Positions 1 to 8,568 of a stretch of 64,000 nt of DNA are shown here, in pieces (positions within the stretch are counted from its first letter, which is position 1; every line of letters begins with the position of its first letter). A program made the position numbers and the translations under genes. Below the pieces are notes generated by a model. The model ran no database searches. It saw only the letters and a program-made list of their open reading frames with translations, and was not told the origin of the DNA. The stretch is from Oceanihabitans sediminis. Lineage in GTDB: Bacteria > Bacteroidota > Bacteroidia > Flavobacteriales > Flavobacteriaceae. The DNA is taken from assembly GCF_003337215.1 (NCBI RefSeq), contig NZ_QPIG01000001.1:806001-870000 (forward strand). The letters are read 5' to 3'.

Positions 1-1088
1 AAAGTATCTGCTGTTTCTCCAGATTGTGAAATAGCAATTACAACATCTTTATTGGTGATAACAGGATTTCTGTATCTAAATTCTGAAGCATATTCTACTT
101 CCACAGGAATTCGAGCTAAATCTTCAAATATATATTCCGCTACTAAACCAGCGTGCCATGAAGTACCACAGGCTACAATGGTAATTTTGTCTGCTTGGGT
201 GAATTTTTCAATATTATCATCAATACCAGCCATTCTGATAATACCTTCGTTAGCTAAAAGTCTTCCTCTATAAGTGTCACGAATTGCTTCTGGTTGCTCA
301 TGAATCTCCTTTAGCATAAAGTGTTCATAGCCTCCTTTTTCAATTTGCTCTAGACTTAATTGCAATTCTTGTACATATGGAGCCACTAAAGAGTCATCTT
401 TAATTTTTCTTATTTTGATTCCTTTTTTGATTCGGATAACAGCCATCTCTTCATCTTCTAAATAGATAGCTTGTTTGGTATATTCAATAAAAGGTGATGC
501 GTCACTGGCAATAAAATATTCATTTTCTCCAACACCAACTGCTAAAGGACTCCCTAAACGAGCAATTACGATCTCGTCTGGTTTGTTTTTGTCCATAACA
601 GCTATTGCGTAAGCTCCTACGACTTGATTTAGAGCAATTTGTACTGCTTTGCCAAGTTTTACCTTTTCTTTAATTTTTATGTCTTCAATCAGGTTGATTA
701 GAACTTCTGTATCTGTGTCTGATTTGAAAGTATAACCTCTATTGGTTAATTCTGTTTTGATAGAGGCATAGTTCTCTATAATTCCATTATGTATGATTAC
801 TAGGTCTCCAGAATTAGAGTAATGTGGATGTGAGTTTACATCATTTGGTACACCATGAGTAGCCCAGCGTGTATGTCCGATACCCACATTACCAGCGGTA
901 GACATTTCGCTTTCTAAACGTTTTTGTAAATCTGCAACCTTTCCTTTGGTTTTAGATACATTAATATTTTTACCGTCATATAGGGCTATTCCAGCACTAT
1001 CATAACCTCTGTATTCTAATCTTTTTAGACCCTCAAGAACAATTGGGTAGGCCTCTCTGTGACCTATGTAACCTACTATGCCGCACAT
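1..1088 (-). CDS. glmS: Glutamine--fructose-6-phosphate aminotransferase (N-terminal part)
   Basis: GlmS makes glucosamine-6-phosphate from fructose-6-phosphate and glutamine, the first step towards UDP-GlcNAc for peptidoglycan and LPS, in the cytoplasm. Read on the minus strand from the ATG at 1088, the protein begins Met-Cys-Gly-Ile-Val-Gly, and the Cys becomes the N-terminal nucleophile of the glutaminase domain after Met removal. The RGYDSAG, GHTRWATHG and HNGIIENY motifs of class II amidotransferases follow, then the start of the first SIS sugar-isomerase domain (ACGTSWHAG and SQSGETADT near residues 305-360). About 362 of the usual ~615 residues are present; the rest lies before base 1. 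It sits 25 bases after the DUF4270 gene and is probably the last gene of that operon. Confidence 0.97.
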   Translation of the reverse strand, partial: MCGIVGYIGHREAYPIVLEGLKRLEYRGYDSAGIALYDGKNINVSKTKGKVADLQKRLESEMSTAGNVGIGHTRWATHGVPNDVNSHPHYSNSGDLVIIHNGIIENYASIKTELTNRGYTFKSDTDTEVLINLIEDIKIKEKVKLGKAVQIALNQVVGAYAIAVMDKNKPDEIVIARLGSPLAVGVGENEYFIASDASPFIEYTKQAIYLEDEEMAVIRIKKGIKIRKIKDDSLVAPYVQELQLSLEQIEKGGYEHFMLKEIHEQPEAIRDTYRGRLLANEGIIRMAGIDDNIEKFTQADKITIVACGTSWHAGLVAEYIFEDLARIPVEVEYASEFRYRNPVITNKDVVIAISQSGETADT

Positions 1089-1113
1089 AATTTTATATTG
1101 TTTTTAATGTTTT

Positions 1114-2703
1114 TTATTCTGTACAATCTCCATCTTCTTTGATACAAGAATAAAAAACTTCTAATTGAATTCTTTTATTTTCAGCAACATTTATGTTTCC
1201 ACCGTGTAAAACCGTTCCTTTAGGAGACATTACGCTACCGGATGTTATTTTTTCTTCGCTATCTAAAATACTATAATTAAATAACTCATTAATATTGGTT
1301 GTTACCATAAGACCTAGTTTTAAGTTTGTAGAGTCTTTCAGTAAGATATTGTTTAAGTGTTCTGTCATTCTCACTTTGTATTTCACTCCATTACCATCAC
1401 TATCTCTTTCTAAAACGGTTGAGTGAAAACTTTTTGATGATCTTGGGTTATTTACATCTGCTACATCCATATAATAATCTACTAGCGCAGCATCGTTTTT
1501 CAGGTCGTAAAGAATTACTCTTTCTGGCTGAAAGTCTTTGTTTAAACCGGCAGTTTGATCTACATGAAAAACAATATTAGCTTCGTTGATTAGCCATTTG
1601 TCTTTTTTGCTTTTGAAGTATTCGTAAGCATCTTGTTCTACTCCGTTAACGGTAATATTTCCTTTGAATAAATCTATGATAGCCATAGATCCTTCGCCAC
1701 CTTTTAAATATAGTTTTTCATCTCCATCGGTAGTATTTGCGGAAGCATCTGCATCTGCAATAACTGTATTTGTTTGGTCGTTTTTAAAAATATTGAAACG
1801 GTTTCCGATGAAATTCAAGTTAAACACTTTAGGCACTCTTATAGGGTTTCCTTCGTCGTCTATTTCGGTACCGTCTGTAGTATATTTTACTTGAATTTTG
1901 GCTTTGCTAAAATCTAACAGTGTCATATTTCCAAAATCGGCTCCATCAATAAGGGAGGTTTTAAAGTACAGTCCTCTAAAATAATCTTTGAAGTTATTAG
2001 AGTTGCTTAATTCTGGATGTGTTAATGTGTCGCCTACTTTTAAAAGGTCTTCCCAGAAAGCAATATCTGTAGTATTTAAATATAAGCTAGGAGCAATAAG
2101 TTCTTCTCCTTCTTCAGAAAGATCTGTATCTATTTCGTCGTCGCTTGCAATAAATTGCTCGTCTTTAAATAATAAGGTGCTTTCGTCAAAAGTAATTCCG
2201 TTTCCGTTGGAGTAGTATTTTTGAAACTCTTCAATGTTTTCCGGATTTAGGTCTCTTAAGAAATAGTTGTTTTTAAAAACCTCTAATTTAATTGGTACAT
2301 CTCCAAATAAGGAGTCTATTTTATATTCGCTTTCCCCTGAAGCGTCGAATTCTTTTTTAGAGTGATAAGGAATGATAAGCATTACAGAGTCTATAGCTGC
2401 ATTCGTTCCGAAGTCTGGGTTATATCCGTTTGGTAAAACCTGTGTTACCACATTTGCTGTGGTGAATCCGTATATAGGATCTTTATAAACCCCTAATAAG
2501 TTAGAGGAAAGATTGTTTGTTTGTACCGGGTTCAGTTTTTGGTTATACGTTAAAACTGGAAATCTTATAGATGGCGTATTAAAATTTTCCGATCCTTTTA
2601 TGTCGCTATCAATATTTGTGAAATCCTTATCACAGCCAATAAAAGCAATGGTTATAAATAACAAGGTGCTTGTTATTTTAAGGGCTTTAAATGTTTTCTT
2701 CAT
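1114..2703 (-). CDS. DUF4270 family lipoprotein
   Basis: A 529-residue protein with a lipoprotein signal peptide: basic N-terminus, hydrophobic stretch and a lipobox ending at Cys24 (FIGC). The mature part is rich in Asp/Asn/Ser and predicted to be beta-rich, as in DUF4270 proteins, a Bacteroidota family of unknown function. It most likely sits on the periplasmic or outer face of the outer membrane. It lies between a glycogen-synthase-like gene (15-base gap) and glmS (25-base gap), all on the minus strand, so the three are probably co-transcribed. As far as I recall this neighbourhood is conserved in flavobacteria, which hints at a cell-envelope role, but nothing in the sequence gives a biochemical activity. 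Confidence 0.85.
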   Translation of the reverse strand: MKKTFKALKITSTLLFITIAFIGCDKDFTNIDSDIKGSENFNTPSIRFPVLTYNQKLNPVQTNNLSSNLLGVYKDPIYGFTTANVVTQVLPNGYNPDFGTNAAIDSVMLIIPYHSKKEFDASGESEYKIDSLFGDVPIKLEVFKNNYFLRDLNPENIEEFQKYYSNGNGITFDESTLLFKDEQFIASDDEIDTDLSEEGEELIAPSLYLNTTDIAFWEDLLKVGDTLTHPELSNSNNFKDYFRGLYFKTSLIDGADFGNMTLLDFSKAKIQVKYTTDGTEIDDEGNPIRVPKVFNLNFIGNRFNIFKNDQTNTVIADADASANTTDGDEKLYLKGGEGSMAIIDLFKGNITVNGVEQDAYEYFKSKKDKWLINEANIVFHVDQTAGLNKDFQPERVILYDLKNDAALVDYYMDVADVNNPRSSKSFHSTVLERDSDGNGVKYKVRMTEHLNNILLKDSTNLKLGLMVTTNINELFNYSILDSEEKITSGSVMSPKGTVLHGGNINVAENKRIQLEVFYSCIKEDGDCTE

Positions 2704-2718
2704 AAGTAATTTTTGATG

Positions 2719-3528
2719 CTATTTTAATACTTCTGTGTTGTAGAAGTTAGTGTAAGCTTCACTAAATTCATCTTTTCTTTTGTAAGCAAGTACTGGTTTT
2801 TTAGAATCTTCTAAATGTTTAGTTATGTCTTCTGGCAATTCTTCCGAACCAACAATTAAAGCGTCAGAATAATCTATAGCAACCTTCATTAAGTTTGTGA
2901 AAGTTGGTTTTTCTAGCGTTTTAATAGCTTCGCCATTAATGTTATCGAATTTCACCTTGTTAGACATATCTTTGTTTAACGTTCCTTCAAAGTTTTGATT
3001 GTAAATAGAAGTAACTATTTTACTATCATTAAATAAAGGTTCGTCTTTATAGTACTCTCTAAGATATAATGGCAATAAAGATGCCAACCAGCCATGCACA
3101 TGAATAATATCTGGTGCCCAGTTTAGTTTTTTAACAGTTTCTATTACTCCTTTAGCAAAGAAAATAGCGCGCTCATCATTATCTGAAAATAATTTTCCAT
3201 CCTCATCTGTCAATGTAGCTTTACGCTTAAAGTATTCGTCGTTGTCAATAAAGTATACTTGAATTCGCTCTTTTGGTATAGATGCTACTTTAATAATTAG
3301 TGGCATATCTAAGTCGTTAATCACTAAGTTAATACCAGAAAGTCTAATTACTTCGTGTAGTTGATGTCTTCTCTCATTAATATTACCATATCTAGGCATA
3401 AATATTCTAATTTGCCCACCTTGTTGGTTTACCATTCTAGGTGTTTCAAATGACATAGATGAAATTTCTGTTTCTGGTAAATAAGGTACTACTTCAGATG
3501 ATACGTATAATATCCTCTTATCTTTCAT
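2719..3528 (-). CDS. Glycogen/starch synthase N-terminal-domain protein (half-length)
   Basis: A 269-residue protein matching only the N-terminal Rossmann half of GT5 glycogen synthases (usual length ~480). Family features seen: ILYVSSEVVPY at the start, the IRIFMPRYG segment, and DIIHVHGWLASLLPLYL (near residues 141-157), which aligns with the HAHDWH region of GlgA. The Lys-Thr-Gly-Gly loop that binds ADP-glucose is replaced by PETEISS, and the C-terminal GT-B half is absent; the gene ends cleanly at a stop. It is first in an operon with a DUF4270 lipoprotein and glmS, with its own promoter at 3629-3636. It may be a non-catalytic or differently acting relative; annotating it as an active glycogen synthase would be unsafe. 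Confidence 0.8.
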   Translation of the reverse strand: MKDKRILYVSSEVVPYLPETEISSMSFETPRMVNQQGGQIRIFMPRYGNINERRHQLHEVIRLSGINLVINDLDMPLIIKVASIPKERIQVYFIDNDEYFKRKATLTDEDGKLFSDNDERAIFFAKGVIETVKKLNWAPDIIHVHGWLASLLPLYLREYYKDEPLFNDSKIVTSIYNQNFEGTLNKDMSNKVKFDNINGEAIKTLEKPTFTNLMKVAIDYSDALIVGSEELPEDITKHLEDSKKPVLAYKRKDEFSEAYTNFYNTEVLK

Positions 3529-3628
3529 AAAGTTTTTTTTAAAGTTTTATGTAATTCGCAATGCGCTTTCAAAGCAATAAGCTCATTTAATGTACTTGCA
3601 GTTTTTGATAATCAAAATAAAAATCAAG

Positions 3629-3636
3629 CAAAAATA
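3629..3636 (-). promoter_or_regulatory. -7 box of the glycogen-synthase-like operon
   Basis: On the minus strand this reads TATTTTTG, an exact match to the Bacteroidota -7 consensus TAnnTTTG. Transcription would start about 95 bases before the ATG at 3528. No clear -33 TTG is visible. It forms a divergent pair with the box in front of panC. Confidence 0.55.
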
Positions 3637-3667
3637 CAAAATTTTATGCAGTTTGTTGGTAAAATAT

Positions 3668-3675
3668 TAAGTTTG
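3668..3675 (+). promoter_or_regulatory. -7 box of the panC operon
   Basis: TAAGTTTG matches the Bacteroidota -7 consensus TAnnTTTG and lies 14 bases before the panC ATG, implying a very short 5' leader. TTG triplets at 3653-3658 are closer than the usual 17-23 base spacing. Confidence 0.5.
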
Positions 3676-3689
3676 CACTCGCTAATTTA

Positions 3690-4547
3690 ATGTTAAAGGT
3701 GAAGATATTTACAGAATTAAAACAAATAAAAAAGTTTATTGAGCAATTAAAGCTAGATAAACAAAGCGTTGGATTTGTGCCAACTATGGGAGCTTTGCAC
3801 CCTGGACACCTCTCTTTGGTATCCGAAGCTCTTGCAAATAATGACGTTGCTGTTGTGAGTATCTTTGTTAATCCTACGCAGTTTGATAACGCCGAAGATT
3901 TAGAAAAATACCCAAGAACTCTAGAGAATGATGCGGCACTTTTACGAACACTTTCTCCAGATATCTTGATTTATGCCCCAACTGTAGAAGATATTTATCA
4001 AAATAATGTTGCTGCTGAGCAGTTTAGTTTTGATGGATTAGAAAATGAAATGGAAGGAAAATTTAGACCAGGACATTTTGACGGAGTAGGAACTATTGTA
4101 AAACGACTTTTTGAAATTGTAACTCCAGATCATGCTTATTTTGGTGAAAAAGACTTTCAGCAATTAGCCATTATTAAAAAGCTAGTTGAAAAACATCGTA
4201 TACCTGTAAGAATTATTCCTTGTGCCATTCATAGAGAGGTAAGCGGTCTAGCTATGAGCTCAAGAAACACTAGGTTGAAACCAGCTTATAAAGAAGCAGC
4301 TCCTTTTATTTACAAAACCTTAGAGTCTGCTAAAGAGCAGTTTGGCACAAAAAGTGCTAATACAGTTACAGAATGGGTTCATAGTGAATTTGCAAAGCAT
4401 GATTTATTAGAATTAGAATATTTCATTATTGCAGATGCAGAAACCCTAAAAACCGTAAAAAGAAAATCTAAACAAAAAAAATACAGAGCGTTTATTGCAG
4501 TTTATGCTGATGACATCAGATTAATTGATAATATCGCGCTAAATTAA
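3690..4547 (+). CDS. panC: Pantoate--beta-alanine ligase
   Basis: Condenses pantoate with beta-alanine using ATP to give pantothenate (vitamin B5, coenzyme A precursor), in the cytoplasm. The 285-residue length is normal. The nucleotidyl-transferase HxGH motif is at residues 37-40 ([10 protein letters not shown]), followed by SIFVNPTQF, the [11 protein letters not shown] loop and the KMSKS-like MSSRN at 189-193. The ATG start matches the family, with few residues before the first strand. panD follows after 13 bases, so consecutive enzymes of pantothenate synthesis are made together. No panB is in the window. Confidence 0.97.
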   Translation: MLKVKIFTELKQIKKFIEQLKLDKQSVGFVPTMGALHPGHLSLVSEALANNDVAVVSIFVNPTQFDNAEDLEKYPRTLENDAALLRTLSPDILIYAPTVEDIYQNNVAAEQFSFDGLENEMEGKFRPGHFDGVGTIVKRLFEIVTPDHAYFGEKDFQQLAIIKKLVEKHRIPVRIIPCAIHREVSGLAMSSRNTRLKPAYKEAAPFIYKTLESAKEQFGTKSANTVTEWVHSEFAKHDLLELEYFIIADAETLKTVKRKSKQKKYRAFIAVYADDIRLIDNIALN

Positions 4548-4560
4548 TTATCTTTGTCTT

Positions 4561-4911
4561 ATGCAAATACAAGTAGTAAAATCTAAAATTCACAGAGTAA
4601 AAGTAACAGGTGCAGACCTAAATTATATTGGTAGTATTACTATTGACGAAGATTTAATGGATGCAGCTAATATTATTCAAGGTGAAAAAGTACAAATTGT
4701 TAATAATAACAATGGTGCTCGTTTGGAAACATACGCTATTCCTGGACCTAGAAATTCTGGGGAAATAACATTAAACGGAGCAGCAGCAAGATTAGTTTCT
4801 CCAGGTGATGTGCTTATCTTAATTACTTATGGTTTTATGGATATAGAAGAAGCTAAAACCTTTAAGCCTTCCTTGGTTTTCCCTGATGAGGCTACTAATC
4901 TTTTAAAATAA
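4561..4911 (+). CDS. panD: Aspartate 1-decarboxylase proenzyme
   Basis: Makes beta-alanine from aspartate, the second substrate of PanC. The 116-residue protein carries the self-cleavage site Gly24-Ser25 (YIGSITID), where an internal serinolysis produces the pyruvoyl cofactor on Ser25. NGAAARL and DVLILITYG, typical of the C-terminal half, are present. It lies 13 bases after panC and 2 bases before the next gene, clearly one operon. Confidence 0.97.
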   Translation: MQIQVVKSKIHRVKVTGADLNYIGSITIDEDLMDAANIIQGEKVQIVNNNNGARLETYAIPGPRNSGEITLNGAAARLVSPGDVLILITYGFMDIEEAKTFKPSLVFPDEATNLLK

Positions 4912-4913
4912 GG

Positions 4914-5867
4914 ATGCATAGATCGCTAAAGAAAATATTAAAAATCACACTCCCAATTTTATTGGGAGTTTTTTTAATAGGCTATTCGCTATCCAAGCTT
5001 TCTTTTAGTGATCTTCTAAGTTATTTTAAGAGTGCCAATTACGGTTGGATTGCTCTAGGTTTGTTCTTTGGACTTCTAAGTCACCTTTCTAGAGCCTATA
5101 GATGGTTATTTCAATTAGAGCCTTTAGGTTTTAAGGTAAAACTACCAAATAGTATTATGGCGGTGTTTGTAACGTATCTTATAAACTATACGATTCCTAG
5201 AGCGGGTGAGGTTGCTAGAGCATCTATTTTGACCAATTACGAGGGGGTTCCTTTTGAAAAAGCAATAGGAACTATTGTAGCAGAGCGTATAGCCGATTTG
5301 ATAATGATATTCTCCATTATTTCTATCACGCTATTCCTTCAGTTTGATTTTATTTATGGTTTTTTGTCCGATACATTCAATCCGAACTTGATTATAGTCG
5401 GCGTTGTTTTATTAGTAATCCTGTTTGTAATCTTCACCTTATATATTAAAAAGAGCAAATCAGCTATAGCTATAAAAATTAAAACATTTGTTACTGGTTT
5501 ACTAGAAGGCACTTTGAGTATTTTTAAGATGCAGAAGAAATGGGCGTTTATTTTTCATACCATCTTCATTTGGGTTATGTATTTGCTCATGTTTTATGTT
5601 ACTACATTTTCGGTAGAAGAACTTCATGGAATAGGCTTAGGAGCTATTTTAGTAGGGTTTATATCGGCAAGTTTTAGTGTTGCAGCTACCAATGGCGGAA
5701 TTGGTTCTTATCCAGTTGCTGTTTTTGCTGCTTTTTCCATTTTCAGTATAGCTAAAGAGCCAAGTATTGCGTTTGGATGGATCATGTGGACCTCACAAAC
5801 CCTTATGCTTATTGTTCTTGGCGGACTTTCTTTATTATTCTTACCAATCTACAACAGAAATAAATAA
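4914..5867 (+). CDS. Flippase-like integral membrane protein (LPTM / UPF0104 family)
   Basis: A 317-residue inner-membrane protein with about eight hydrophobic segments, matching the lysylphosphatidylglycerol synthase transmembrane-region family (the flippase domain of MprF, without its synthase domain). The family hallmarks RAYRW (near residue 60) and INYTIPRAGEVARASIL, with its conserved Pro-Arg-Gly-Glu, are present, as is the later NGGIGSYPVAVFA. Such stand-alone proteins are thought to move lipids or lipid-linked molecules between leaflets; the substrate here is unknown. It starts 2 bases after panD, so it is translationally linked to the pantothenate genes, an arrangement I recall from other flavobacteria without known functional reason. 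Confidence 0.88.
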   Translation: MHRSLKKILKITLPILLGVFLIGYSLSKLSFSDLLSYFKSANYGWIALGLFFGLLSHLSRAYRWLFQLEPLGFKVKLPNSIMAVFVTYLINYTIPRAGEVARASILTNYEGVPFEKAIGTIVAERIADLIMIFSIISITLFLQFDFIYGFLSDTFNPNLIIVGVVLLVILFVIFTLYIKKSKSAIAIKIKTFVTGLLEGTLSIFKMQKKWAFIFHTIFIWVMYLLMFYVTTFSVEELHGIGLGAILVGFISASFSVAATNGGIGSYPVAVFAAFSIFSIAKEPSIAFGWIMWTSQTLMLIVLGGLSLLFLPIYNRNK

Positions 5868-5907
5868 TTTCTTAACTTGCCTCTTTTCAAATCCTAAATT
5901 TTTAAAG

Positions 5908-7056
5908 ATGAAGTTATTAATCTACGCTTTTTTATTTCTTTTTACTACTCCTTTCCTATATGCGCAAGCACAATTTGAAACTTTCGAATCTAAAAAACTG
6001 AATGATACTCGTGAAATCCAAATTCAGCTACCTAGAGGTTATGAGTTTAATACTGATAAAAACTATCCTTTAATTGTGGTTTTTGATGCCGATTACATGT
6101 TTAAGTTGGTTGCAGGGAATGTAGATTATTTGTCTTATTGGGAAGATATGCCAGAAGCGATAGTTGTAGGAGTTAATCAGTATAACAAGCGTAGAGACGA
6201 TACCAGATATTCGCAGCAAAACTCACTTCCAATAGAAGAAGGTGCAAATTTCTTTGAATTTGTAGGGATGGAGTTGATTCCATACATAGAAAAACACTAC
6301 CGAATTGAAGATTTTAAAGTAGCTGTAGGGCATGGTGAAACGGCAAATTATATTAACTATTTTATGCTAAAGCCGGCACCATTATTTCAGGCATACATAA
6401 GTATTAGTCCGGATTTAGCTCCAGACATGCTAAATTATATTCCGGAAAGACTTCAGAAATTTAATAGCAAATTGTTTTATTATTTAGCAACTTCTAATAA
6501 TGATGTAAAATCTATAAAAGAAAGAACCCAAGCTTTAGATGCGAGTATCGCTGCTATTGAAAATAAAAACGTTCTTTATAATTTTAAAACTTTCGAAGAA
6601 CCTTCGCATTATGCTTTACCGGCGCATGTTGTGCCTAAAGCATTAGAAAGTATCTTTTTAGTTTTTCAGCCTATAAGCAGAAAAGAATATAGAGAAACCA
6701 TCTTGAAGTTAGAAGGATCTCCGGTGACTTATCTATTAGATAAATACCAATCTATTGAAGATTTATTCGGAATTAAAAAACAAATACTAGTTAATGATTT
6801 CAATGCAATTGCAGCAGCAATAAACAAAACGGAACAATTTGCATATTATGAAGACTTATCGAAAGTAGCACGTAAGCAATACCCAGAAACGCTGCTAGGA
6901 AACTATTATTTAGCCCGTTTTTATGAAGAAACCAATGCGCCTAAAAAGGCCATGAAAGCCTATCATGCAGCCTATGCTTTTGAAGAAATTGCTGGGTTAA
7001 CAAAAGATATGATGTTAGAAAAAGCAGAGGAAATTAAATTAGATTTCGGTTATTAA
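5908..7056 (+). CDS. Secreted esterase-like alpha/beta hydrolase (nucleophile Ser missing)
   Basis: A 382-residue protein with a Sec signal peptide (MKLLIYAFLFLFTTPFLYAQ). I chose the ATG at 5908 because it begins the signal peptide; an in-frame ATG at 5767 would run through the preceding gene. Residues ~20-270 resemble the putative esterase (Esterase D/BesA, COG2819) family: REIQIQLPRGY, YPLIVVFDADYMF, and a nucleophile-elbow region reading VGHGETANY. In active members that elbow is GHSxGG; here Gly143 takes the place of Ser. The C-terminal ~100 residues look like a TPR-type helical region (ALGNYYLARFYEE-like). It may be a non-catalytic binding protein or use another residue. It lies 40 bases after the flippase-like gene. 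Confidence 0.75.
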   Translation: MKLLIYAFLFLFTTPFLYAQAQFETFESKKLNDTREIQIQLPRGYEFNTDKNYPLIVVFDADYMFKLVAGNVDYLSYWEDMPEAIVVGVNQYNKRRDDTRYSQQNSLPIEEGANFFEFVGMELIPYIEKHYRIEDFKVAVGHGETANYINYFMLKPAPLFQAYISISPDLAPDMLNYIPERLQKFNSKLFYYLATSNNDVKSIKERTQALDASIAAIENKNVLYNFKTFEEPSHYALPAHVVPKALESIFLVFQPISRKEYRETILKLEGSPVTYLLDKYQSIEDLFGIKKQILVNDFNAIAAAINKTEQFAYYEDLSKVARKQYPETLLGNYYLARFYEETNAPKKAMKAYHAAYAFEEIAGLTKDMMLEKAEEIKLDFGY

Positions 7057-7140
7057 TTAGTTTTGTGAAATTTTAGAAACCTAATTTAGGTTTAATAACA
7101 AGTGTAAAATTAAGAGATTCCTATTTTGTAGGAAGTAAGC

Positions 7141-8499
7141 ATGGCTAAAGTAAAAACAACTTTTTTTTGTCAAAATTGCGGTACACAATTTGCTAAATGG
7201 CAAGGGCAATGTACTGCCTGTAAGGAGTGGAATACTATTGTAGAGGAGGTGATTCAGAAACCAGAAAAAAGTGACTGGAAAACACCAAGCTCGGTAAAAA
7301 CACGAGTTTCCAAACCGTTAACTATCAATGCAATTGACTCTTCGGAAGACGCAAGATTAAATACCCAAGACCAGGAATTTAATAGGGTTCTTGGGGGCGG
7401 AATTGTACCTGGATCTTTAATTCTTTTAGGAGGAGAACCTGGAATAGGAAAAAGTACCTTACTGCTTCAAATTGCATTAAAACTTCCGTATAAAACCTTA
7501 TATGTTTCTGGTGAAGAAAGTCAGAAACAAATAAAAATGCGAGCGGAGCGTATTCATGCGAATAACGAAACTTGTTATGTTTTAACCGAAACCAAGACAC
7601 AAAATATATTTAAGCAAATAGAAGCACTAGAGCCAGATATTGTGGTTATAGATTCTATTCAAACTTTGCATAGTGATTATATTGAATCTTCTTCCGGAAG
7701 CATTTCACAAATAAAAGAATGTACTACAGAGCTAATTAAATTTGCAAAAGAAACAGCGACTCCGGTAATTTTAATCGGGCATATCACCAAAGACGGAAAT
7801 ATTGCAGGGCCAAAAATTCTAGAGCATATGGTAGATACTGTTTTGCAGTTTGAAGGCGACAGAAATCATATTTTTAGAATTTTAAGAGCCAATAAAAACC
7901 GATTCGGATCTACAAGTGAGATTGGTATTTATGAAATGCAAGGCTCCGGTTTAAAAGAAGTTTCTAATCCGAGTGAAATCTTAATCTCCAAAAAAGACGA
8001 GGAACTATCTGGAAATGCGGTGGCTTCAACCCTAGAAGGACTTCGACCTTTAATGATTGAAGTGCAGGCATTGGTAAGTACTGCAGTTTATGGAACCCCA
8101 CAACGAAGTGCCACTGGTTTTAACGCAAAAAGACTAAATATGCTTTTGGCTGTTTTAGAAAAACGTGCAGGCTTTCGTTTGGGGGCAAAAGATGTTTTCT
8201 TAAATATTACCGGGGGTATTTCGGTAGATGATCCAGCAATTGATTTGGCTGTGGTTGCAGCTATTTTGTCCTCTAATGAAGACGAAGCACTCCCTAAGGA
8301 TTATTGCTTTGCAGCAGAAGTAGGTTTGTCTGGAGAAATTCGTCCGGTACAACGCGTAGAGCAGCGTATTTTAGAAGCAGAAAAGCTAGGTTTTTCAACC
8401 ATTTTTGTTTCTAAATACAATAAAATAGCCCTTAAAAATACCGCTATCAAAATTCAATTGATTTCTAAAATCGAGGATTTAGTAAATTTTATAGTTTAA
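7141..8499 (+). CDS. radA: DNA repair protein RadA
   Basis: RadA (Sms) is a RecA-like ATPase that promotes branch migration in recombinational repair. The 452-residue protein has all expected parts: an N-terminal zinc finger with Cys10, Cys13, Cys24 and Cys27; a Walker A motif GGEPGIGKST at 97-106; a Walker B region ending in VVIDSIQTL; the RadA-specific KNRFG motif at 252-256; and a C-terminal Lon-like domain (residues ~300-452). An AGGAAG stretch lies just upstream of the ATG, one of the few Shine-Dalgarno-like sequences in the window. It appears monocistronic; the preceding gene ends 84 bases upstream. Confidence 0.97.
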   Translation: MAKVKTTFFCQNCGTQFAKWQGQCTACKEWNTIVEEVIQKPEKSDWKTPSSVKTRVSKPLTINAIDSSEDARLNTQDQEFNRVLGGGIVPGSLILLGGEPGIGKSTLLLQIALKLPYKTLYVSGEESQKQIKMRAERIHANNETCYVLTETKTQNIFKQIEALEPDIVVIDSIQTLHSDYIESSSGSISQIKECTTELIKFAKETATPVILIGHITKDGNIAGPKILEHMVDTVLQFEGDRNHIFRILRANKNRFGSTSEIGIYEMQGSGLKEVSNPSEILISKKDEELSGNAVASTLEGLRPLMIEVQALVSTAVYGTPQRSATGFNAKRLNMLLAVLEKRAGFRLGAKDVFLNITGGISVDDPAIDLAVVAAILSSNEDEALPKDYCFAAEVGLSGEIRPVQRVEQRILEAEKLGFSTIFVSKYNKIALKNTAIKIQLISKIEDLVNFIV

Positions 8500-8568
8500 A
8501 AAGCTATAATGCAAGGCCTAATTTCTTAAAAATCCTTAATTTCGCAACTCTTAAAAGTAAAAGACAAA

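Noticed and set aside
5767-5907. Upstream in-frame ATG for the esterase-like gene
   Set aside because: It would overlap the flippase-like gene by 100 bases and hide the clear signal peptide that starts at 5908.
7075-7095. Short hairpin after the esterase-like gene as terminator
   Set aside because: The stem is short and A/T-rich and is not followed by a T-run, so I do not call it.
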